DNA of 9,796 nucleotides. Origin: an uncultured Peptococcaceae bacterium. Lineage in GTDB: Bacteria > Bacillota > Peptococcia > Peptococcales > Peptococcaceae. Position 1 is the stretch's first letter. Every line of letters starts with the position of its first letter. Location of the stretch: contig USPE01000059.1 of NCBI GenBank assembly GCA_900556545.1, positions 1 to 9,796 of the forward strand, given 5' to 3'. Both the position numbers and the translations under genes were made by a program. Below are positions 1-5,148 of the stretch, in pieces. A model generated the notes under the pieces. The model made no database searches. It had not been told where the DNA came from and saw nothing but the letters and a program-made list of their open reading frames with translations.

Positions 1-22
1 TTTCTTCCGTTTTTAAACAAAG

Positions 23-61
23 ATCAGGGACAAAGCCACTGCCTTTGGCTTCGTCCCTGAT
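23..61 (-). terminator. Intrinsic terminator of the small membrane-protein gene
   Basis: ATCAGGGAC (23-31) pairs with GTCCCTGAT (53-61), and AAGCC (33-37) with GGCTT (47-51), giving a long stem around a 9-base loop. The single A.C mismatch (32/52) becomes a U.G wobble in minus-strand RNA, and on that strand the stem is followed by a T-rich stretch (complement of 6-22). It therefore most likely ends the minus-strand transcript of the 111-341 gene, which stops 50 bases before it. Confidence 0.8.
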
Positions 62-110
62 ATATACTATAATTCCATATAAACTGCGTTTTTCTAAACA
101 ACCATCTGCA

Positions 111-341
111 TCAACCGATTCCCAAGCCCAATACAGACACAACAGTAAAAAATCCAACATATGCTGCGCCTTTCCATTTTTGCGACTCCTCTTGCATCCG
201 AACACCCATATTCATGGATACCGTAATCATAAAGAGCAGCCAAGTTGCCTGGGTGTATAAATTTCTCTCTTGGAAAATCAAAGAAACCGCCAGAAACAAA
301 ACTGCAGCAGCAAGCACAAAGTAGTTCATCATTTTTTTCAT
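111..341 (-). CDS. Small hydrophobic membrane protein, unknown function
   Basis: This 76-residue protein is not recognised as a member of any family. It is mostly hydrophobic, with probable membrane segments at residues 6-23, 33-49 and 58-75, separated by short polar stretches (QERN at 24-27, and QEESQKWK at 50-57). The ATG at 341 is preferred over the in-frame ATG at 350. The Shine-Dalgarno sequence GGGAGG touches the 350 codon directly but lies 9 bases before the 341 codon, which gives a usual lysine-rich start (MKKMMNYF). It has a near-consensus promoter upstream and a strong terminator downstream, so it appears to be expressed as a single-gene unit. These signals support it being a real gene although its role is unknown. 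A holin-like or accessory membrane role cannot be told apart from the sequence. Confidence 0.65.
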   Translation of the reverse strand: MKKMMNYFVLAAAVLFLAVSLIFQERNLYTQATWLLFMITVSMNMGVRMQEESQKWKGAAYVGFFTVVSVLGLGIG

Positions 342-382
342 GTCCCTCATCCTCCCATTCAGTGCTATATATTTTCGTTTTT

Positions 383-411
383 ATTATAGCAAATAGTAGG
401 GATTTTGACAA
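383..411 (-). promoter_or_regulatory. Sigma-A-type promoter for the small membrane-protein gene
   Basis: Read on the minus strand: TTGTCA (-35, at 411-406), a 17-base spacer, then a perfect TATAAT (-10, at 388-383). The start of transcription would fall near 376, about 35 bases before the ATG at 341. Only one base departs from consensus. Confidence 0.7.
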
Positions 412-433
412 TGGAATTTGGTAAAAATAGAAT
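405..433 (+). promoter_or_regulatory. Candidate divergent sigma-A-type promoter
   Basis: On the plus strand TTGACA (405-410), a 17-base spacer and TAGAAT (428-433) match the consensus at 11 of 12 positions. Its -35 hexamer overlaps the -35 of the minus-strand promoter at 383-411. No plus-strand gene follows. The transcript would start near 440, enter the inverted repeat at 450-478 and then run antisense to the 3' end of sigK. Whether it is active cannot be told from the sequence. Confidence 0.4.
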
Positions 434-449
434 GGAAAACAATGAGAAA

Positions 450-478
450 ATACCGGTCAGAATTACTCCAACCGGTAT
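450..478 (-). terminator. Possible sigK terminator (perfect 8-bp inverted repeat)
   Basis: ATACCGGT (450-457) and ACCGGTAT (471-478) are exact reverse complements around a 13-base loop. On the minus strand the hairpin is followed by TTTTCTCATTGTTTT, a broken U-tract, so it could end the sigK transcript about 100 bases after its stop. The loop is rather long for a terminator, and the repeat could instead be an operator or the 5' hairpin of the divergent plus-strand transcript. A second, more distant inverted repeat lies between it and sigK: CAGCGGC (513-519) with GCCGCTG (573-579). Confidence 0.4.
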
Positions 479-580
479 CCCATACCCTTTTACCTATGAC
501 ATCATGCACCAGCAGCGGCGCTTCCGTTTCTATCTGCCATTGACTCCAACTGCCATTCACTGCGCTTTTGGTGCCGCTGT

Positions 581-1258
581 TTATTCCCGCAGTTTGGCAG
601 CCTCTGTCAGTTTTTCCAGCGCTTTTTTCTCAATACGGCTGACATAAGAACGGGAAACATGCAGCCGCATGCCCACTTCTTTTTGGGTAATGGGCTCATC
701 GCCATTCAAGCCGTAACGCAGCTCCAGCACCGTTCGTTCCCTGTCGGTCAGGCAATGGAGTTTTTTCAGCAGATGCTGATATTCGCAGGTCAGCTCCACT
801 GTTTCTGCCACCATGTCCCCCTCTGTCCCCAATATATCCCGCAGGCTGATCTGATTGCCGTCGTGGTCGGTGCCGATAGGCTCGTTGAGCGACACCTCAC
901 ACTTGCGTTTTTTCTGCGACCGCAAATACATCAAAATCTCATTTTCCACGCAGCGGGCTGCATAAGTGGCCAGCTTTACCTTTTTATCCGGCTTAAAGGT
1001 GTTGATCCCCTTAATCAGCCCAATGGTGCCGATGGAAATCAAATCATCCTGTTCTTCCGTCGAACTGTCAAACTTTTTGGCAATATGGGCCACCAACCGC
1101 AGATTATGCCGGATCAGCAGATCTCTGGCCTCTGCATCTCCCTGCTGCAGCCGCTCTAAACACTGTGCCTCCTCCGCTTCATTCAGCGGCTGAGGGAAAG
1201 CGTTCTGGGTGATATAGCCGGTCAGCAGTACCAATTCTTTTACAAACTCTAATAGCAA
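581..1258 (-). CDS. sigK: RNA polymerase sporulation sigma factor SigK (pro-sigma-K)
   Basis: Late mother-cell sigma factor that directs RNA polymerase to coat, cortex and spore-maturation genes. The 225 residues match the family closely. The pro-region and junction KELVLLTGYITQNAFPQPL (7-25) are followed by region 2 (about 45-113, with HNLRLVAHIAKKF, DLISIGTIGLIKGI and KLATYAARCVENEILMYLR), and by region 4 with its helix-turn-helix (about 170-217, VSRSYVSRIEKKALEKL). By similarity to Bacillus, SpoIVFB-type cleavage would fall just before Tyr15, leaving a short hydrophobic pro-sequence of 14 residues. The start is TTG at 1258, preceded by GGAGGGAG (1263-1270) about 7 bases upstream. No ATG is placed as well. 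The frame is complete, so no skin-type element interrupts it here. A SigE-like promoter lies just upstream, which fits known sigK control. Confidence 0.95.
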   Translation of the reverse strand: MLLEFVKELVLLTGYITQNAFPQPLNEAEEAQCLERLQQGDAEARDLLIRHNLRLVAHIAKKFDSSTEEQDDLISIGTIGLIKGINTFKPDKKVKLATYAARCVENEILMYLRSQKKRKCEVSLNEPIGTDHDGNQISLRDILGTEGDMVAETVELTCEYQHLLKKLHCLTDRERTVLELRYGLNGDEPITQKEVGMRLHVSRSYVSRIEKKALEKLTEAAKLRE

Positions 1259-1287
1259 TACGCTCCCTCCTATCCCTTTCTTCTATC

Positions 1288-1315
1288 ACCTTATGTCGGA
1301 CTGCTGTCCCATTAT
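1288..1315 (-). promoter_or_regulatory. SigE-like mother-cell promoter for sigK
   Basis: On the minus strand ATA (1315-1313), a 17-base spacer and CATAAGGT (1295-1288) match the SigE pattern of ATA near -35 and CATANNNT at -10. In Bacillus sigK is first transcribed by SigE with SpoIIID and later by SigK itself. The predicted start near 1281 lies about 23 bases before the TTG codon and just ahead of the ribosome binding site. The GGGACAGC in the spacer only partly resembles a SpoIIID site. The motif is short, so chance is possible, but motif, spacing and gene agree. Confidence 0.5.
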
Positions 1316-1440
1316 GAAAGATTTTTGGAGTGCGCAATAACTTTTTTAGAATCCCTTGCCGTACCGGCCTAGCCAACCCCTTTCCTGCACGCATCACTCT
1401 GGAGTATTACACCAAAAATGAAACCAACCTTTGTGAAAAA

Positions 1441-1469
1441 ATAATAAAAATGCAAAAAGTGACGGTCAA
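1441..1469 (-). promoter_or_regulatory. Weak candidate sigma-A-type promoter upstream of sigK
   Basis: Minus-strand TTGACC (1469-1464), a 17-base spacer and TATTAT (1446-1441) lie about 180 bases before the sigK start. The stretch is very AT-rich, so a chance match is plausible. If real it would give sigK a second, vegetative transcript with a long leader. The rest of 1320-1600 shows no supported gene. A small inverted repeat, GTCAT (1558-1562) with ATGAC (1566-1570), is the only other structure I see there. Confidence 0.25.
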
Positions 1470-1610
1470 AATGAATAACATATACAACAAATTAAGAAGT
1501 GACAGAGAAAGCTAGTATGTACTTAAACAAAACGTATCCATAATCATGTAGTTATATGTCATCAAATGACTTTGAAAAGTTGTATAGAAACGCTCCGAAA
1601 GATAGCTTTA

Positions 1611-1650
1611 TTAAAACAAAAAAAGCGCGATCAAGTTTCCTTAATCACGC
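1611..1650 (-). terminator. Strong intrinsic terminator of the ATPase/nuclease gene
   Basis: The minus-strand RNA forms an 11-bp stem, GCGUGAUUAAG with CUUGAUCGCGC (1650-1640 with 1635-1625), closed by a GAAA tetraloop and followed by a run of seven U then GUUUUAA. Two positions that are C.A mismatches on the plus strand become G.U wobbles on the minus strand, so the direction is clear. It begins 15 bases after the stop of the 1665-3236 gene. Confidence 0.92.
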
Positions 1651-1664
1651 TCAACAACTGTATT

Positions 1665-3236
1665 TTATTTTTCATATCGCTCAATTTTACAGCTATGTTT
1701 CTTTGTGGTTTTATCATAATTGATACCAACCAGCAGAATTTCTCCTGTGTAATGCTCCAGCGCCTTTACATATTGTTTCTCTTTGATTTGCCCAATGGCA
1801 CCTTCAGCTGACTGATCCCATTTCAGTTCTACTATCATAGCTGGTCTGCCGGAATACTTATGGGGCAAAAACACCATATCAGCAAAGCCTTTGCCTGTAG
1901 GCAGCTCCCGAATCAATGTATATGCATCTCTGGCACTGTAATAAGCTAAGGATATGACACAGCTCAACGCATTCTCGTTATGGTAGTTCAATATAGAGGT
2001 CGTATCCATATGCACTACATCTAATCCTTCTGCAACTGCCGCTTCGTCAAAACACCATGTATTCTCCAACAACACTTTTGATGCTAAAATAGCGCGCATC
2101 ACTTCCTGCCAACCGGAACCGTCTATCGCGCTCACAAATTCATCCCGGATTTCTTCGTTAGGAATATACACTTCCTTTGCTGCGACATCATAAGCCAGAT
2201 AGCCTAAATGCACCAGCAAAGTTAATACATCATCCTTATCTGCAAAAGTTGTCATATCATTGGTAAACTTTCTGGTATTGATGGCATACCGTTCTCCACC
2301 AAGCAGCTGCACGATCACATCTTTCAGACCATCAAAGTTCATATCAATGTAAACTTTTAAAGCTTCATAGGTTTCTGTATTTACCCAATAACTATTAAAT
2401 TTCCGTCTCCTCATAGCATCCACCACAGATTTGGGATTATAAATATGCAATCCCTCTGCTACCTGATACCCATCATACCAACGCCTGGTTTCTTCAAAAT
2501 CCATTTGATACTGCTCACAAAGCTGCTGTACTTCATCCTGAGTAAAACCGATATACTCTGCCAACACATCGGCACCTATCATGGAATATTCATCAAACAT
2601 ATTCAGTGCCGAGTGGGTGCCATACTTTTTGATTGGCAAAATACCTGTCATATATGCCAGTTTGACATAGGGCTTATCCTTCAACAGAGATCGCAAAAAG
2701 TCCAGATATTTGGTCTGCACTACCGTTGCATTTTTCTTTTCCCGAAAGATACAATCCCATTCATCTATGATAAAGACAAAGCCTTTTCCTGTTTTGGCAT
2801 AGATTTTAGACAATGCCCGCACCAAATTGCAGCCGGCAAGAGCAATCTGATCTCCATATACATCCTCCAAATCTTCCAAAAGTACAGATTGCAAATACTC
2901 TGTCATTTCTTCTGCACTTTCTGCCTGACTTAAAAAATCCTGCATATTCAAAAAGAGAACATCATATTGATTCAAATGTTTTTCATAAGATTCATCCTGT
3001 GCAATTTTCAAATCCTGAAACAGCTCTCGCGAATCACAGGTGCGGCAATAATAAGCAGCCAACATTTCCGCTGCCATTGTTTTGCCAAACCGTCTTGGCC
3101 GACTGATGCATAAAAATTTCTGCCGTGTTCCCAATAAAGCGTTGGTATAAGCAATTAATCCTGTTTTGTCCACATAAATCTCCGAATGAATGGACTCACG
3201 AAAACCATCGTTTCCAAAATTCAAATAAATTCCCAT
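1665..3236 (-). CDS. AAA-ATPase-like protein with C-terminal PD-(D/E)XK nuclease-like domain
   Basis: A 523-residue protein of the large family pairing an AAA-ATPase-like domain (PF09820 type) with a PDDEXK_9-type nuclease fold, frequent in gut anaerobes, often in many copies, with no settled function. Residues 1-30 carry the family's usual opening (MGIYLNFGNDGF, then YVDKTGLI). SRPRRFGKT (45-53) is the Walker A-like loop, FVFIIDEWD (153-161) the Walker B-like strand, MTGILPIKKYG (196-206) a sensor-like strand, and WYDGY (253-257) plus YNPKS (266-270) further family motifs. The nuclease-like part has D453, E470-LK472 and QIKEKQY (483-489). All core residues appear present. The ATG at 3236 has AGGTGG 8 bases upstream and is preferred over two GTG codons just before it. 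Promoter and terminator make it a single-gene unit. Ideas of a defence or mobile-element role are inference. Confidence 0.9.
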   Translation of the reverse strand: MGIYLNFGNDGFRESIHSEIYVDKTGLIAYTNALLGTRQKFLCISRPRRFGKTMAAEMLAAYYCRTCDSRELFQDLKIAQDESYEKHLNQYDVLFLNMQDFLSQAESAEEMTEYLQSVLLEDLEDVYGDQIALAGCNLVRALSKIYAKTGKGFVFIIDEWDCIFREKKNATVVQTKYLDFLRSLLKDKPYVKLAYMTGILPIKKYGTHSALNMFDEYSMIGADVLAEYIGFTQDEVQQLCEQYQMDFEETRRWYDGYQVAEGLHIYNPKSVVDAMRRRKFNSYWVNTETYEALKVYIDMNFDGLKDVIVQLLGGERYAINTRKFTNDMTTFADKDDVLTLLVHLGYLAYDVAAKEVYIPNEEIRDEFVSAIDGSGWQEVMRAILASKVLLENTWCFDEAAVAEGLDVVHMDTTSILNYHNENALSCVISLAYYSARDAYTLIRELPTGKGFADMVFLPHKYSGRPAMIVELKWDQSAEGAIGQIKEKQYVKALEHYTGEILLVGINYDKTTKKHSCKIERYEK

Positions 3237-3269
3237 TCCAGCCACCACCTTTATAGTCTTTTTTCTTTT

Positions 3270-3298
3270 ATCTTACCAGAACCAATTTGATTAAGCAA
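3270..3298 (-). promoter_or_regulatory. Promoter of the ATPase/nuclease gene
   Basis: Minus-strand TTGCTT (3298-3293), a 17-base spacer and TAAGAT (3275-3270) lie about 35 bases before the ATG at 3236. Both hexamers keep the important bases of the sigma-A consensus and the spacing is ideal. Confidence 0.5.
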
Positions 3299-3705
3299 GA
3301 AACAGAGCGATTGTGGATCGTGTAAATTTACTGTAGGAAAGAAAAGGGCAAATCTATCCTACGGTGCAATCCATCTTCTATTGGTTATGCATTTACTCTA
3401 TTTGTAACAGCTTTTCTCCAAAATCACCAAAAGGGCAATATCTTTGCAGAAAGTCCACCTCTGGATGGACTGTAGCAAGGGTATTTTATGGAGCTGGACG
3501 GAGTCCAAAGCGACAAAAATACGTGCAGCTACTGTCCAGAGCAGCGTGTGGACGCTGCAACAGATATTGTCCGATAAACTACCATTTTCTTTATACTTAA
3601 CCGGAGTTATTTATCACGATTTTCTTCAAAACTTTACACGATAGCAATCGCTGAATTTTATCCTGCCAGATTCCATTACCGTTTTCTTTGAAGCCTTTCA
3701 ATTAT
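3299..3705. other. Intergenic region with no supported gene; inverted repeats
   Basis: No reading frame here has a convincing start, family match or composition. Two structures stand out. CTGTAGGA (3331-3338) pairs with TCCTACGG (3357-3364) with one wobble around an 18-base loop. A cluster of six TGGAC/GTCCA words lies at 3452-3553 (separate entry). A 29-codon frame from ATG 3488 has AAGGG 7 bases upstream and encodes a CSYC motif, but it is too short to call. No clear terminator for the 3706-4635 gene is visible near 3600-3705; TTGAA and TTCAA around 3688-3701 form only a weak 5-bp hairpin. Confidence 0.5.
3452..3553. repeat. Cluster of TGGAC/GTCCA inverted repeats
   Basis: Six exact copies of the pentamer TGGAC or its complement GTCCA occur in about 100 bases, arranged as three inverted pairs: AGTCCA (3452-3457) with TGGACT (3466-3471), TGGAC (3495-3499) with GTCCA (3503-3507), and GTCCA (3534-3538) with TGGAC (3549-3553). 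The first two are compact hairpins with 8-base and 3-base loops. The third overlaps another small hairpin, CAGC (3542-3545) with GCTG. This could be a structured RNA, a multi-site operator or a decayed gene; the sequence does not decide. Confidence 0.5.
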
Positions 3706-4635
3706 CTATAAAATATCTTTTCTACGATATTGATATCTGCCATTTTCCAATTTATAATCCAAATTTGAAATTTCCCTAATTTCCTTTTCAAATATGCTGC
3801 AACGTCCCTTAGAATCTTCCAATAAGCATGCTGACGCCCATCTTGCAATATATTCTCGACTAACCCGTTTTGCCAATACAAGATATAACTGCTTGATAAT
3901 CCTATCGTTATTGCCGATTTCACTCCATGCTGTCTCCAGCATATTTCTATATTCGCCCCAGCTCGGCAATTCTGCACAGCATATTTTTATATTGGGCGAA
4001 TCTTTTGTCACTGTTATTCCTTGAAAGTAATTGACTCCCTCTCCCCTATTCTCTCCGTCCCGAACCAAGGTATAACAGTTTCCCACCTGAAAATTTTGCG
4101 CCAGCTGAATAAGGCCAATTCCAAATCCAAAAAGCCCTGCCTTGTTCAAATAAAAAATAGTATCATTATAACTTCTGTTCTTTTGCGTATCATAAATTTC
4201 TATCAAAGCTGTGCTTTGAAAATTCCTTCCTTCATATTCTTCCGAATCATCATTGAAATCAATAACAAATTGGTTTGCATGATTTAATCGGGGGGCAATA
4301 TCTTCTGTAATGAAGTCTTCCAATTTTTGCGTGCTCTTATTTTGATAAAAGAATAACGAACCACTTCCCGGCGCTAATCGGATACCCATTGTTATCCCCT
4401 CAAAATCTCCAATCGGATCTGTACGCATATCTAAACCGTAAACCTCACTAAATGCAAAAAATATTAAATTCACACCTAAACAAATCATTGCCTCTTGTGT
4501 TAAATAAAATAACATCTCATAACCAATTGCTTCCTTTTCATAAGTAAATTTAACTTTACAATAACCTTCTTCTAAAAAAGAAGAACTACCCATCTCCAAA
4601 GGAATATATAACTTTTCATTATGAAATATCAACAT
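3706..4635 (-). CDS. Hypothetical protein of 309 residues, family not recognised
   Basis: I do not recognise this protein. It has no signal peptide and no clear membrane segment, although residues 40-65 are fairly hydrophobic (around MICLGVNLIFFAF). It is rich in acidic and aromatic residues, with a DFNDDSEEYEG stretch near the middle and a basic, charged C-terminus (RRKDIL). The composition suggests a soluble cytoplasmic protein. The start is ATG 4635: GAGG lies 8 bases upstream, whereas the GTG nine bases earlier overlaps that ribosome binding site. Coding sequence and flanks look more AT-rich than the kinase operon, which could mark acquired DNA, though this was judged by eye. It has no close operon partner. 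A possible extended -10 promoter lies about 95 bases upstream. Confidence 0.8.
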   Translation of the reverse strand: MLIFHNEKLYIPLEMGSSSFLEEGYCKVKFTYEKEAIGYEMLFYLTQEAMICLGVNLIFFAFSEVYGLDMRTDPIGDFEGITMGIRLAPGSGSLFFYQNKSTQKLEDFITEDIAPRLNHANQFVIDFNDDSEEYEGRNFQSTALIEIYDTQKNRSYNDTIFYLNKAGLFGFGIGLIQLAQNFQVGNCYTLVRDGENRGEGVNYFQGITVTKDSPNIKICCAELPSWGEYRNMLETAWSEIGNNDRIIKQLYLVLAKRVSREYIARWASACLLEDSKGRCSIFEKEIREISNLDYKLENGRYQYRRKDIL

Positions 4636-4729
4636 AAGCAACACCTCTTTATTCCCGCCTATCGTTATCTAACAATATCTGTTTCCTGTATCCGTTTCAG
4701 TTTTGGCACTGCCACGCTTTGCTATTTTC

Positions 4730-4738
4730 AGTATACCA
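4730..4738 (-). promoter_or_regulatory. Extended -10 promoter candidate for the 309-residue protein
   Basis: The minus strand reads TGGTATACT, a full extended -10 element (TGN plus TATACT, one base off TATAAT). No good -35 hexamer sits at the right distance, which is usual for extended -10 promoters. It lies about 95 bases before the ATG at 4635. Confidence 0.35.
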
Positions 4739-4822
4739 TACATAGAAAACATCTGATATTACCGCAAATAAATTTTTCACAAATCAAGATGTCAAGGTAT
4801 TGAATAAATGATTGCATTTACA

Positions 4823-4852
4823 TTGCCGGTATGTTATATTTTTCTGTATAAT
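4823..4852 (+). promoter_or_regulatory. Sigma-A-type promoter of the kinase/lipoprotein operon
   Basis: TTGCCG (4823-4828), an 18-base spacer and a perfect TATAAT (4847-4852) predict transcription from about 4859. That is some 290 bases before the kinase start, leaving room for a structured leader. I found no comparable promoter between the leader terminator and the kinase gene. Confidence 0.6.
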
Positions 4853-4858
4853 AAATCA

Positions 4859-5136
4859 CAGGTAAGCAAGAATCTACACTACATCTACGGCATAAATCAT
4901 ATCGGTTTATGCAGCAAATTTACTAAATAATCAAAATTTACAAGGCAAAGCCATGGAGATACGGGAAACATCAATGATGCTGCAAAGCTTTCTTAAAATA
5001 TGGTCGTCAGCTGCTGAACAAGCAGGATCATTCGTGGACGCTCAACAGAAAGAGCAGAGCTTGTTTGAACCAAGTCTCTGCTCTTTTCTTCATTCTATCA
5101 CAGCCATGAACAGCCGACTTTTGCAACAAATCTGAG
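4859..5136 (+). ncRNA. Structured 5' leader, candidate riboswitch or attenuator (GEMM-like motifs)
   Basis: The leader begins at the promoter above and holds a perfect 7-bp hairpin, GCATAAA (4890-4896) with TTTATGC (4906-4912). It then has AAGGCAAA (4942-4949), GCAAAGC (4982-4988) and GGTCGTCAG (5002-5010), and an intrinsic terminator at 5049-5090. These three words, in this order over about 90 bases, resemble conserved stretches of the c-di-GMP-I (GEMM) aptamer. Against it, the helix between the first two words is irregular and the last helix would be cut short, so the ligand assignment is weak. AACAAGC (5017-5023) is exactly complementary to GCTTGTT (5059-5065) in the terminator, so an alternative fold could compete with it. 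That some conditional terminator controls the operon is much better supported than its ligand. Confidence 0.45.
5049..5090 (+). terminator. Strong intrinsic terminator inside the kinase operon leader
   Basis: AAAGAGCAGAG (5049-5059) pairs with CTCTGCTCTTT (5076-5086). The stem continues as CTTG (5060-5063) with CAAG (5071-5074) past one bulged T (5075), closing on a 7-base loop. A T-rich tail TTTTCTTC follows. It lies between the promoter and the kinase gene, about 60 bases before the GTG start, which is the placement of an attenuator. Confidence 0.85.
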
Positions 5137-5148
5137 AGGAGGAACTCA

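Noticed and set aside
94..411. A 105-residue minus-strand frame overlapping the small membrane-protein gene
   Set aside because: It shares the region in another frame, starts inside the promoter region, has no ribosome binding site and shows no protein-like pattern. The 76-residue frame has proper signals.
659..1159. Plus-strand 166-residue frame opposite sigK
   Set aside because: It lies fully antisense to a certain gene, and its composition is that of a shadow frame.
3364..3644. Two overlapping plus-strand frames (78 and 66 codons) in the 3299-3705 gap, one with a CGRCNRYCP motif
   Set aside because: The Cys spacing recalls an iron-sulfur motif but is incomplete. Neither frame has a ribosome binding site, and both cross the inverted-repeat cluster, so they look like chance frames or gene remains.
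4859..5090. T-box, cobalamin, TPP, SAM or lysine riboswitch as the identity of the leader
   Set aside because: I could not find the hallmark conserved words of these families. Only the GEMM-like words are present, and those with reservations.
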